DNA of 64,000 bases, from positions 5,024,501 to 5,088,500 of the forward strand of contig NZ_CP041217.1 in NCBI RefSeq assembly GCF_006542275.1, given 5' to 3'. Position numbers and translations under genes: made by a program. The stretch is from Saccharibacillus brassicae (GTDB lineage: Bacteria > Bacillota > Bacilli > Paenibacillales > Paenibacillaceae). Positions 43,561 through 51,950 of the stretch are shown in pieces (within the stretch, counting starts at the first letter, position 1; each line of letters opens with the position of its first letter). The notes below the pieces were generated by a model. It was not told the origin of the DNA, did no database searches, and worked only from the letters and a program-made list of their open reading frames with translations.

Positions 43561-45907
43561 ACGGATCGAACAAACAAACGGAAAAGTCCAGAGTGCGCGC
43601 GAAAAGGAACAGATCGGGTGGAAGCTGCCTTTGCCGGAAATCGGTCCGTGGTTCGTGCGTTTCGGTCTGCTGGGCGCTATCGCTTTTTTCGTCGCCGTCG
43701 CTTATTCCGCCTTGTCGTTCGAAGGATCGGAATGGATCGAGGGGGAAACGACGGACACGTCGCTGACCGAGGTAGATCCGCAAGCGTGGGTCGACAGGCT
43801 GGAAAAAAGCAATTACGTGCTTCCCCTGATGCTGGCCCAGCAAAACGACGCGCAATCCGGTATGTCGGAGCAGGGGATGAGCGATCCGCAAATCTATGCG
43901 CAGACCTACCAAAAGATCGTGCCGTCGTCGTTGTATCTGCCCGGAGGCTCGAACGTGTTCAATCGGTCTCCCGCGGGCGAAGTGATTCCCGAGCGTTTTC
44001 GGCAGCAGTTGGATGCTCTGATCTCGAAGTGGCAGAGCGGCATGACGGAAGGGGACGGCACGGCCAATCGGTACCGGATGGAGTACGGCGTCAAGCATGA
44101 TCAATCCGGCAGCTGGCCGATTCGGAATTCGTCTTCGATGACCGAAGACTTTTGGATGTTTGAATCATTGACCGCGAAAAGGGAATTGATGGAACACTAC
44201 GGGTTCTACGCCGTGGTTGAATTCGATGCTTCCGGCGCGATGCAGATTCCGGTCTGGTACGGTCTCGGCACGCAGTGGCGGGATCGGCTGCTGGTCAATC
44301 ACACGCAGCAAATAGCGCTGTCCGCCGGTCTCGAAAACATGCAGCCGGCGACGGCGGACGCATCCGAATGGAAGCCTTACATGGCGCGTATCCGCAATCC
44401 GCAGGCGTTTACGATCGTCTATACGCTGCCGCGTTCGACCTATTCCGCCGAAGCGACTCTGGAAGCGTACAAACCTGCGGCCATGCACGCGGCAGGATTC
44501 AAGTACCTGGTCCTGCTCGCGATCGGCAGCGCGATTCTCGTCGGCATTCCGCCGCTCCGAAGTCTGCGTCGCAGACCTTCGAACACCGGGGCGGAGACCG
44601 GCAGTCGAAGAATCCCTTATGCGAGACGGCTTCCGCTGGAATACTGGCTGCTCGGCGCGGGACTGCCGCTCTTCTTCTACACGCCGTTTGCCGTCTGGTC
44701 TTACGATCACGGGAATTCGCCGCTGCTTGAGATCATGGCAATCTGGATCGTGTTGTTGACGTTCTGGTGCGGACTGGCCGAATTCGTGACCCGCGCCTGG
44801 CTCGAAGGCGGGAGCCGCGTGCTTCGGACGGGCAGCCTGACGGTTACACTGTGGGAGTGGCTGCACCGGTTCGATCTTGCGGACGCTTCGGACCGCTCGC
44901 TGCTCAAAATAGCGTCCGCGCACGCCGTGCTGCTGGCCGGGATCGTGACGCTTGCCGCGTACGTGCCGTATGCGGCCGGGATCGCGCTTGCCGTGTATCT
45001 GGTCCTGCTGTTCTACGGGATCAAAAAAAGAAAAGACCAACTGCTTGCGGCTTACGCCCGGCTGTACGCTTCCGTGCAGGGAATGGCGCGCGGCGAACTG
45101 GACGTGCGGATCGACGGCTCCCTGGGCGTATTCGAGCCGATGACTGCCGAACTGCAGCGCGTGCGCGAAAGCTTCAAGCACGCCGTCGAAGAAGAAATCA
45201 AAAGCCAAAAGCTCAAAAGCGAGCTCGTGACCAACGTCTCGCACGATCTCAAAACACCGCTGACCGCGATCGTCACTTACGTCAATCTGCTTCAGCAGAA
45301 CCATCTGACGGAAGAGCAGCGGCGGTCGTATATCGACGTACTGGGCGGCAAATCGCAGCGTTTGACCCGGCTGATCGAAGATTTGTTCGAATATACGCGG
45401 GCTTCGAGCGGCGCCGCTTCTGTAGCTCCGGTCAGCGTCGACCTGGTCGAACTGCTGAAGCAGGCGCGGGTCGAGCTGAAAGACCGCCTCGCCGAGTCGG
45501 GCGTGCAGCTGCGCTTCGCCGTGCCCGAAGGCAAAGTCATCCTGCCGCTCGACAGCGAGAAAACGTTCCGCATCTTCGAGAATCTGTACCTGAATATCGC
45601 CAACTACGCGATGCCCGGTTCGCGCGCCTACGTCGAACTGACCGATACCCCGGCGGAAGTGCGGATCGTGTTCAAAAACGTATCCGCGTCGGAACTCGAT
45701 TTCAAGCCCGACGAGATCATGGAGCGTTTCGTGCGGGGCGACCGCGCGCGCAGCGCGGAAGGCTCGGGCCTCGGGCTTGCGATCGTGAAAAGCCTGGTCG
45801 AACTGCAGGGCGGCACGTTCGGCCTTGAATTGGACGGCGATTTGTTCAAAGCGCTTATTCGCTGGCCGAAAAGCGGCGCGGAGGGGGGAGCGGTGGGAGC
45901 GGGCTGA
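43547..45907 (+). CDS. membrane sensor histidine kinase
   Basis: A 786-residue kinase paired with the response regulator. Order: first membrane segment (~35-57), ~260-residue extracytoplasmic sensing region, second segment (~322-342), then several further hydrophobic segments (~370-480) forming a multi-helix block. HAMP-like linker, HisKA with H566 (NVSHDLKTPLTAI), and an ATPase domain with ENLYLNIANYAMPGS and GSGLGLAI complete it. The start is TTG 43547, overlapping the regulator by 14 nt. The extra membrane block between sensor and kinase is unusual. Confidence 0.88.
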   Translation: MKNNERIEQTNGKVQSAREKEQIGWKLPLPEIGPWFVRFGLLGAIAFFVAVAYSALSFEGSEWIEGETTDTSLTEVDPQAWVDRLEKSNYVLPLMLAQQNDAQSGMSEQGMSDPQIYAQTYQKIVPSSLYLPGGSNVFNRSPAGEVIPERFRQQLDALISKWQSGMTEGDGTANRYRMEYGVKHDQSGSWPIRNSSSMTEDFWMFESLTAKRELMEHYGFYAVVEFDASGAMQIPVWYGLGTQWRDRLLVNHTQQIALSAGLENMQPATADASEWKPYMARIRNPQAFTIVYTLPRSTYSAEATLEAYKPAAMHAAGFKYLVLLAIGSAILVGIPPLRSLRRRPSNTGAETGSRRIPYARRLPLEYWLLGAGLPLFFYTPFAVWSYDHGNSPLLEIMAIWIVLLTFWCGLAEFVTRAWLEGGSRVLRTGSLTVTLWEWLHRFDLADASDRSLLKIASAHAVLLAGIVTLAAYVPYAAGIALAVYLVLLFYGIKKRKDQLLAAYARLYASVQGMARGELDVRIDGSLGVFEPMTAELQRVRESFKHAVEEEIKSQKLKSELVTNVSHDLKTPLTAIVTYVNLLQQNHLTEEQRRSYIDVLGGKSQRLTRLIEDLFEYTRASSGAASVAPVSVDLVELLKQARVELKDRLAESGVQLRFAVPEGKVILPLDSEKTFRIFENLYLNIANYAMPGSRAYVELTDTPAEVRIVFKNVSASELDFKPDEIMERFVRGDRARSAEGSGLGLAIVKSLVELQGGTFGLELDGDLFKALIRWPKSGAEGGAVGAG

Positions 45908-46023
45908 GCAGCGTGAGTGGTGGAGGTAGGGCAAATAGGGTAAGGGCGAATGGAGGAGCGGCGTATAGGGGAGATGGGCGAACAGTATGATATTTATAGG
46001 TACAATATTGATAGACACGACTG

Positions 46024-46206
46024 TAACGAACCCTGGTCACGCTATTTGCTTCATAATGCGCTTTTTCGAAGGTTAACGAATCGTTATCACGCTATTTGCT
46101 CCAAAACAGCCTGAAATCGGCGTAATCGCAATAATAAGGATGTAAGGATTCGTTAGGCGAGCTCAAAAGGCCGAATATCGGCAAATAGCGATAGGATGAT
46201 TCGTTA
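46024..46206 (-). repeat. 183-bp intergenic element, family A, copy 2 (reverse orientation)
   Basis: Four TAACGAA-type motifs: direct at 46024 and 46074 (both with CACGCTATTTGC) and inverted with ends at 46155 and 46206. Spacings are 50 and 51 bp. The reverse complement aligns in full with 8342-8525, motif by motif, including the odd CCTTAT variant at 46128-46155. No coding capacity. The flanking 45908-46023 holds no gene. Confidence 0.85.
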
Positions 46207-46445
46207 CGGGTAGTGTATCGCGCGCAGGGAGCGGGTGGCGTCACGTTGCGTCACATCACGATGCGATGCGGTACGTTGGCATGGTGGTGCAGCCGTGTTC
46301 GGAGGTTGGAGGTTGGAGTTTGGAGTTTGATTAAGGAATTCGGAACTTCAGTTAAGGATTTGAGACTTCGGGGGAAAAGAAACCCGGCGCTTCGTACAGT
46401 GTATGCGTCGAGTCGAGCCTGCCGATTCGAGTTTGTGGATATGCG

Positions 46446-46470
46446 AAAGGCGGCCATAGGCCGCCTTTTT
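46446..46470 (+). terminator. hairpin terminator without an assigned gene
   Basis: AAAGGCGGCC (46446-46455) pairs with GGCCGCCTTT around ATA, then a T-run. No gene is seen directly upstream, so it may end read-through from the kinase operon or an unseen transcript. Two copies of TTTTAATTTGATTTTGC follow. Confidence 0.75.
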
Positions 46471-46540
46471 ACTTTTAATTTGATTTTGCTTTTAATTTGA
46501 TTTTGCTTTTGGTTGATGGCGCTCGTTTTTTCAAAATAGC

Positions 46541-46712
46541 TGCGAGAGAACATCTATTTCTCCCTATGCGTGCGTGTAGAGGCGAATAGTTGCGTAGGAG
46601 CACTTATTTTCCGTTCCAAGCACCGCAAACCGTCTTTTTCCGCAAAATAAGTGGATCTACGCAGTTATTTGGCATTTCGGCGGCATTTGGCTCAAATAAG
46701 TGCTCTCCTGCA
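46541..46712. repeat. 172-bp intergenic element, family B
   Basis: Four related 20-bp motifs: direct TGCGAGAGAACATCTATTTC (46541-46560) and TGCGTAGGAGCACTTATTTT (46591-46610), and two inverted copies whose reverse complements begin TGCGTAGATC (end 46663) and TGCAGGAGAG (end 46712). The pairs are spaced 50 and 49 bp. The layout is the same as family A, but the core is different (CACTTATTT rather than CGCTATTTG). No coding capacity. Confidence 0.8.
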
Positions 46713-46719
46713 CTTAAAT

Positions 46720-46835
46720 GCTCGGCCGCACAAACCCAGCTCGGCCGCACAAGCCCCAGCTAGGCCGCACAAGCCCAGCTCGGCCGCACAAGCCCCGCTC
46801 AGCCGCACAAGCCCCGCTCAGCCGCACAAACCCAA
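46720..46835. repeat. tandem repeat, six units of 19-20 bp
   Basis: Six copies of GCTCGGCCGCACAAGCCC(A/C) with single-base changes, starting at 46720, 46739, 46759, 46778, 46797 and 46816. The array follows family B directly and ends 22 bp before the stop of the LysR gene. Confidence 0.9.
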
Positions 46836-46857
46836 GCTTCGCCCGCTCTGCTTCCCG

Positions 46858-47790
46858 TCACTTCACCGATACGTCCGCTCTGCTTAGCCGTTCGTTTACC
46901 CGCTCGGCGTCTTCGCCGGTCATGAGGCCGATCAGCGTGAGGAGCATCTGGGACATCCACTTTTTGGGATGCAGCAGAATTTGCAGGTGGAAGCGCAGGT
47001 CGGGATGGACGAACGGGATGCTGGCGAGCGTGCCGCGGCGCAGTTCTTCCTCGACGGCGATCTGCGGGAGCAGCGCGATGCCCAGGCCGTTCATGACGCA
47101 GTGCTTGATCGCTTCAAGGCTGCCGAGTTCGAAGCCGATCCGGTACGCGACGCCGTGTTCGCGCAGCACTTTCTCGAACGTGCTGCGGTACAGGCAGCTG
47201 CCTTCGGAGACGATGAGCTCGCATCCGCCCAGGTCATTCGGGCGGATGCTGTCCGCGCTGCCGGTCGCGGTAAGCGGATGCCCGGGCGGCGCGACGAGCA
47301 CGAGCGGTTCTTCGCGCACGGTGAGGCAGCGCAGCGAAGGATCGGCCGGCTTGCGGTCGAGCAGCAGCACGAGATCGTATTCGCCGTCTTTGAGCTTGTT
47401 GATCAGATTGCTCTCGCTGTCGGGCAGCATCTGGATCGCGATGCCGGGATGCTTCAGCCGAAGCTGCTGCAAATGTGGCGGCAGATAATAGGCGGCCAGC
47501 GAATCGATCGTTCCGATGGTGACTGCGCCGTCCAGCTGGTTGCCGATCGCTTCTTTGGACTCGTCGTACAGTTCGAGCATTTGCATCGCCAGCTTGAGCA
47601 GCGCTTCGCCCGGCTGCGTCAGCCGGAGCTGGCGGCCGTAGCGTTCGAACAGCGCCACGCCGTACTCGCGTTCCAGCTTTTGCATCTGCATCGTGACGCT
47701 GGATTGGGCATAGCCGAGTTCTTCGGCTGCGCGCGTGAAGCTTTGGCGCCGGGCCACTTCCCGAAAAGTGCGGAGATAGGTCAATTCCAT
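46858..47790 (-). CDS. LysR-family transcriptional regulator
   Basis: A 310-residue LysR regulator with N-terminal helix-turn-helix (RQSFTRAAEELGYAQSSVTM) and an effector-binding domain (~90-295). AAGGAGC lies 9 nt before the ATG. It is divergent from the dapA-like gene with 137 bp between starts. That gap contains the palindrome TGATGCTTCGCATCA overlapping a probable promoter, so it probably regulates that gene; the effector is unknown. Confidence 0.88.
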   Translation of the reverse strand: MELTYLRTFREVARRQSFTRAAEELGYAQSSVTMQMQKLEREYGVALFERYGRQLRLTQPGEALLKLAMQMLELYDESKEAIGNQLDGAVTIGTIDSLAAYYLPPHLQQLRLKHPGIAIQMLPDSESNLINKLKDGEYDLVLLLDRKPADPSLRCLTVREEPLVLVAPPGHPLTATGSADSIRPNDLGGCELIVSEGSCLYRSTFEKVLREHGVAYRIGFELGSLEAIKHCVMNGLGIALLPQIAVEEELRRGTLASIPFVHPDLRFHLQILLHPKKWMSQMLLTLIGLMTGEDAERVNERLSRADVSVK

Positions 47791-47837
47791 GGCATTCGCT
47801 CCTTTTTATATTTCGTCTGTTCTATTCATCAAAATAA

Positions 47838-47866
47838 TTGATGCTTCGCATCACTTATTATAGCTA
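47838..47866 (+). promoter_or_regulatory. probable dapA-like promoter with LysR-type palindrome
   Basis: TTGATG (47838-47843), a 17-nt spacer and TAGCTA (47861-47866). The perfect palindrome TGATGCTTCGCATCA (47839-47853) covers the -35 and has the T-N13-A shape of LysR sites. Confidence 0.6.
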
Positions 47867-47927
47867 ACGTCGATACTATTTTCCATGTTAAAGTAAAGTT
47901 AACAAAAGCCTGCTGGGAGGAAATACA

Positions 47928-48827
47928 ATGTTAACCGAACAACAGCTGCACGGCATCTACATGCCGATCATCACGCCTTTTTTGCCAAATGGAGAAGTCG
48001 ATCTCGAATCGTTCCACAAGTTGTCTTCGTCTCTCGTCGCGCAGGGCATGCACGGTCTGGTCGTGAACGGCACGACCGGCGAATCGCCGACCGTCAGCCC
48101 GGAAGAACTGAGCCTGCTGTCCGCCGCCGCCAAGTCCGCGATCGGTGCGGCGAAGATCCCGCTCGTACTCGGGACGGGAACGAACGACACGCGCGCTTCG
48201 GTCAAGAAGACCGAACTCGCCGGCAAATTGGGCGCCGATGCCGTGCTGGCCGTCGTTCCTTACTATAATAAGCCTTCGCAGCGCGGCATCGTCGAGCATT
48301 TCCGCCAGATCGCTTCCGTCGGCCTGCCGGTTATCGTCTACGAGATTCCGGCCCGCACCGGCGTGCGGATGGAGATCGACACGGTACGCACGATTCTGGA
48401 CATGGACAACGTCGCCGCCTTGAAAGACTGTTCCGGCAGCACGCAACTGCTGCGGACGCTGCAAGCGTCCGGTCCCGTCAAGCCGTTCCTGTGCGGCGAC
48501 GACGCGCGGCTGCTGGAATTTCTCGAAGCCGGTGCGGCGGGCGGGATGTCCGCTTCGGCGCATGTTCGCCCGGAAGAGTTCCTGAACCTGTACCGGAATT
48601 TCCGGTTGGGCCGGACGGACGAAGCGCGCGCCATCTTCGAGAGCCTGCTGCCGCTGATCGGCCTGCTGTTCGAAGAGCCGAATCCGGCGCCGATCAAGTG
48701 GATGCTGGCCGAGCTCGGACAGATCGCGCACGGCACGCTGCGTCTGCCGATGGTTACGATCGGCGAAGAATTGCAGAGCAAGCTGCTGCACGCGGGCGTT
48801 CTTCGGGGCGACGCGCTTGCGATGTAG
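47928..48827 (+). CDS. DapA-family aldolase (dihydrodipicolinate synthase-like)
   Basis: A 299-residue TIM-barrel aldolase of the DapA/NAL family. The Schiff-base lysine is K166 (AALKDCSG), with Y138 (VYEIPARTG), the pyruvate-binding loop NGTTGES and PYYNKP all present. It condenses or cleaves pyruvate-containing substrates: 4-hydroxy-tetrahydrodipicolinate synthase (lysine pathway) is the default reading. However, its position next to a LysR gene and away from lysine genes leaves room for a catabolic role. GGGAGG lies 7 nt before the ATG. A terminator follows. Confidence 0.85.
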   Translation: MLTEQQLHGIYMPIITPFLPNGEVDLESFHKLSSSLVAQGMHGLVVNGTTGESPTVSPEELSLLSAAAKSAIGAAKIPLVLGTGTNDTRASVKKTELAGKLGADAVLAVVPYYNKPSQRGIVEHFRQIASVGLPVIVYEIPARTGVRMEIDTVRTILDMDNVAALKDCSGSTQLLRTLQASGPVKPFLCGDDARLLEFLEAGAAGGMSASAHVRPEEFLNLYRNFRLGRTDEARAIFESLLPLIGLLFEEPNPAPIKWMLAELGQIAHGTLRLPMVTIGEELQSKLLHAGVLRGDALAM

Positions 48828-48873
48828 GCTTTCCGGCGCAGGCGTTCCATCGAACATTTCGAAGTTTGAACCA

Positions 48874-48907
48874 GACAGTTCGGCGTATGCGCCGGGCTGT
48901 CTTTTTT
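48874..48907 (+). terminator. rho-independent terminator after the dapA-like gene
   Basis: GACAGTTCGGCG (48874-48885) pairs with CGCCGGGCTGTC (48890-48901) with two G-U pairs, then six T. Confidence 0.9.
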
Positions 48908-48980
48908 CGCGGAAAATATTGGGCTTTGTTAATCGGTGTCTTTGGAACATCAGGCGCCACCCACGAAAGGAGCGCTTTTT

Positions 48981-49676
48981 TTGATCTATGTGACGGGAGA
49001 CATCCACGGTACGATCGACGTGAACAAGCGTTTGAACGGCAAAAATTTTCCCGAACAAAAGAAACTGACGAAAAATGACTACGTGATCATTGTCGGGGAC
49101 TTCGGATTGATCTGGTCCGGAGACAAGGAAGATCAATATTGGTTGAAGTGGCTGCATCGGACCAAGTCGTTTACGACTCTGTTCATTGACGGCAATCACG
49201 AGAACTTCGATCTGCTTGAGCGGTATCCGGTCGAGGAATGGAATGGGGGAACGGTGCATCGGATCAACGACAGCGTGCTGCATCTAATGAGAGGACAAGT
49301 GTTCGAGATCGACGGCGTGCGATTTTTCACTTTTGGAGGAGCCGCTTCCCATGACAAAAAATGGCGGAAGGAAGGGAAGTCGTGGTGGGCCAGAGAGATG
49401 CCTTCGGAAGAAGAATACCGGGCAGGATGGACGAATCTCGACAAGCACCGCTGGGAAGTCGATTACGTCCTGACGCATACCTGCTCGTCGTCCGCGCTCG
49501 CGCATATAGCGGCGAACTATCCGACCGACGTCGAACCGGACGGCATGCATGCCTACTTGCAGGCGATCCAGCAGCGATTGACGTATCGAACCTGGTATTT
49601 CGGACATTTCCATCAAGACGCGGAGCTGCCCGCGGAGCAGCGGCTGCTGTATCATCGGATCGTAAAAATTCGATAA
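48981..49676 (+). CDS. calcineurin-like metallophosphoesterase
   Basis: A 231-residue cytoplasmic phosphoesterase with all metal-site motifs: GDIHG near the N-terminus, GDFG, GNHEN, THT and GHFH. The start is TTG 48981, giving MIYVTGDIHG, because AAAGGAG lies 8 nt upstream; the frame extends further up without a site. Small enzymes of this type dephosphorylate nucleotides, proteins or sugars; the substrate is unknown. The transcript runs into the palindromic element at 49808-50068. Confidence 0.85.
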   Translation: MIYVTGDIHGTIDVNKRLNGKNFPEQKKLTKNDYVIIVGDFGLIWSGDKEDQYWLKWLHRTKSFTTLFIDGNHENFDLLERYPVEEWNGGTVHRINDSVLHLMRGQVFEIDGVRFFTFGGAASHDKKWRKEGKSWWAREMPSEEEYRAGWTNLDKHRWEVDYVLTHTCSSSALAHIAANYPTDVEPDGMHAYLQAIQQRLTYRTWYFGHFHQDAELPAEQRLLYHRIVKIR

Positions 49677-49802
49677 GTATGAGGAGTAGCTAGATCCAAC
49701 GCGACGTAACGCGAACCCAGTAACATTCACCCCGATCACGCAGCGCACAGCCTGGCTTCTATAAACGTATGTATACATTCGGCCCCGCAACCCGCGAACG
49801 AC

Positions 49803-49836
49803 AAAAAGAAGAACCGCGATCAATCCGCGGTTCTTC
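49803..49836 (-). terminator. terminator hairpin, left end of palindromic element
   Basis: A perfect 11-bp stem (GAAGAACCGCG with CGCGGTTCTTC) with T5 on the minus strand side. It would stop transcripts of the acyltransferase gene after they have passed the right-hand hairpin. Confidence 0.75.
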
Positions 49837-50068
49837 AACGTGTCGAGAAAGTCTGATTCTGAACAAAGTGAGGAGGCGGAGGGAGAAATTCAGTGTAGGA
49901 GCGCCAGCGTTCGCCTTTGAAATCAGGAAAATCCCATTCAAATTTGATCCTTTTTCCTGATTTCAACATGCGACCGGAACGAATTTCTCCCGCAGTCGAC
50001 AAGCTTCTTCTCATACGTATAGGACTTTCTCGACAGCCTGAAGAACCGCGATCAATCCGCGGTTCTTC
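49808..50068. repeat. 261-bp nested inverted-repeat (MITE-like) element
   Basis: Four blocks occur in mirror order on both halves: the hairpin GAAGAACCGCG-n7-CGCGGTTCTTC (49808-49836 and 50040-50068); TGTCGAGAAAGTC (49841-49853) against GACTTTCTCGACA; GGGAGAAATTC against GAATTTCTCCC; and TTGAAATCAGGAAAA (49917-49931) against 49952-49966 at the centre. Block spacers differ between halves. No transposase frame is present. Apart from this, 49677-49807 holds nothing recognisable. Confidence 0.85.
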
Positions 50069-50075
50069 TTTTTTT
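50040..50075 (+). terminator. terminator hairpin, right end of palindromic element
   Basis: The same 11-bp stem followed by seven T on the plus strand. It would stop transcripts of the phosphoesterase gene. The acyltransferase stop codon (50052-50054) lies in its loop. Confidence 0.8.
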
Positions 50076-51254
50076 GCCGGCGCCGCCGGTCAGCCATCGT
50101 CCGCCCGGCAGGCGCGACAGTCCCGCGCACAGCAGCAGCGACGCGGCCGCGACGAGCAGCGCGGTCAGCACGGCAGCGGCCGGATGGTAGCCGCTCAGCG
50201 TCAGGTCGCGCGTCTGCACGGCGATGAACATAAGCATCATCGCATGCGACAGATACGCGCCGAACGAATATTTGCCGCACAGCAGCAGCATTTTTTTCCA
50301 CCAACCGCCGTTTTTTTGCAGCAGAAGGGCCCAGCCGTACAGCATCAGGATTTGCGCCGTCACGGCGACAAAGCTGGTCGGCTTCAGGTACGTCGACACG
50401 TTGAGGTTGATCTGCTCGCCCGAGAAGCGCAGCAGGTCGGCGTTCATCCACAGATACATGCCGATAAAAGCGAGCGTGCTCCACGGCAGCAGCTTGAGCG
50501 TAAATGCCCGAAACCGTTCCAGATGAAGTCCGCAGATGCCCCCCAATACGAAGTAGAAGACGTAATAAGGGAATTCGTACGTCCGATACTGAAGCAGCGT
50601 CTGCCACAGCCCTTCCGTCTGCCAGGACGGCATCCGGTAATACGACAAATACATAAGCCAGCCGTACGCCAGCGCAAGCAGCAGCATCAGCAGCCCGATC
50701 CGTACGGCGCGGGCCCGCTCGGAAGAACCCGCTCCGGTCCAGCGTCCGATCCCGGCCGCCGCGCCGCGAAACAGCGGGAAGAAGAGATAGAACTGGAAGA
50801 TCATGACGACGAACCACAGATGGTAGCCGTAGGTGGGTGCCACGAACTGCTGAAGCAGCAGGGGCAGATCGCCGACCGCAAACACGGCATGGCCCGACAG
50901 CCGCTGCACGACGATCCAATACAGCACCGTCCAGCAGGCGAACGGCACGTAAATATCGCCGATCCGTTTGAACAAAACGGGTCCGTATCGCTTGCTTGAG
51001 CGTCCATACTGATAGAACAGGATGGCGCCGGCGAGAAATACGAACGTCAGCGTGCCGTAGCGGATAAAATGGTACAGCAGCCCGATCGTCACGGCGTCCG
51101 GGTACAGAATGTCGCTGCGGTACACGTATTCGCCCAGACTGTGCTGAAGCACGATGGCGAGAAAAGACAAGCCGCGCAGCAGCCCCCATTCCCCGACGCG
51201 TTCGCGCGAAGCGGGAGGCTCGCTTGGAGGCAGCGGCGAAGTCGTAGCGGACAT
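50052..51254 (-). CDS. acyltransferase-3 (OafA/YrhL-type) membrane protein
   Basis: A 400-residue integral membrane acyltransferase with about ten hydrophobic segments. The N-terminal segment LRGLSFLAIVLQHSLGEYVY carries the catalytic-type histidine of the family. Members O-acylate wall polymers, exopolysaccharides or lipids. GGAGTGA lies 7 nt before the ATG. The gene ends inside the right hairpin of the palindromic element, which supplies the last few codons. The acceptor is unknown. Confidence 0.85.
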   Translation of the reverse strand: MSATTSPLPPSEPPASRERVGEWGLLRGLSFLAIVLQHSLGEYVYRSDILYPDAVTIGLLYHFIRYGTLTFVFLAGAILFYQYGRSSKRYGPVLFKRIGDIYVPFACWTVLYWIVVQRLSGHAVFAVGDLPLLLQQFVAPTYGYHLWFVVMIFQFYLFFPLFRGAAAGIGRWTGAGSSERARAVRIGLLMLLLALAYGWLMYLSYYRMPSWQTEGLWQTLLQYRTYEFPYYVFYFVLGGICGLHLERFRAFTLKLLPWSTLAFIGMYLWMNADLLRFSGEQINLNVSTYLKPTSFVAVTAQILMLYGWALLLQKNGGWWKKMLLLCGKYSFGAYLSHAMMLMFIAVQTRDLTLSGYHPAAAVLTALLVAAASLLLCAGLSRLPGGRWLTGGAGKKRRTAD

Positions 51255-51353
51255 CGAAAGGTCACTCCTTTTTCAAAAAAGTCTGGTCGTCAAGCAACCT
51301 TATCATTATACTCTTTCTATATGAATTTAGAATCAAATCGGAGGAGAGTCGAC

Positions 51354-51950
51354 ATGAAAAAAGCGGATTTTACGAAAAAACCGGTATTGACCGGGCAGCG
51401 AACGATTTTGCGTCCTTTTGAACCGGGCGACGGGGAAAAGATGGTGTCCATTCTTGAAGAAGTGGACGTTCGGCGGCTGACCGGTTCGGCCGAAAACGAC
51501 GAAGAAGCGCACGCATCGACCACGCTCGAACAAGCTGAGCATGTCCGCGTCTGGTATGACACGCGCAATGCTGCAAACGACCGGCTGGATCTGGCGATCG
51601 TCGATGCGGTCAGCGGGGAACTGGTCGGCGAAGCCGTGTTCAACGAATACGACGAGAATACGGGCAACGTCAATTTCCGCATCCTGATCGGAGCGGCCGG
51701 CCAAGGGCGGGGCCTCGGCTCGGAAGCGATCGCTTTGTTCGTTCAATACGGCTTCGAAGAGCTCGGACTGCACCGGATCGGACTGGAAGTGTTCAGCTTC
51801 AATCCGAGAGCCGAGCGCACCTACGTCAAAAACGGATTCGTGCTCGAAGGCGTCAAGCGCGAAGAATTCGCCTACAACGGCGAATATATCGACTCGAAAG
51901 TGTACGGCATGCTGCGCGGGGACTACGACAGCCGGACGTTCCGCCCGTGA
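51354..51950 (+). CDS. RimJ/RimL-type GNAT acetyltransferase
   Basis: A 198-residue GNAT protein of the RimJ/RimL/ribosomal-protein-acetylase subgroup (QRTILRPFEPGDGEKMV at the N-terminus, acyl-CoA loop IGAAGQGRGLGSEAIALFVQY, then HRIGLEVFSFNPRAERTYVK). It probably acetylates a protein N-terminus or small amine. GGAGGAGAG lies before ATG 51354. Its stop overlaps the HxlR start (GTGA), so the two genes are co-translated. Confidence 0.87.
   Translation: MKKADFTKKPVLTGQRTILRPFEPGDGEKMVSILEEVDVRRLTGSAENDEEAHASTTLEQAEHVRVWYDTRNAANDRLDLAIVDAVSGELVGEAVFNEYDENTGNVNFRILIGAAGQGRGLGSEAIALFVQYGFEELGLHRIGLEVFSFNPRAERTYVKNGFVLEGVKREEFAYNGEYIDSKVYGMLRGDYDSRTFRP

Noticed and set aside
46213-46500. Open frame of ~95 codons in the repeat-rich gap
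   Set aside because: It crosses simple repeats and a terminator, has no ribosome site and no coding-like composition.
46720-46835. CRISPR-like array
   Set aside because: Units are contiguous 19-20-bp tandem repeats without spacers and no cas gene is present.
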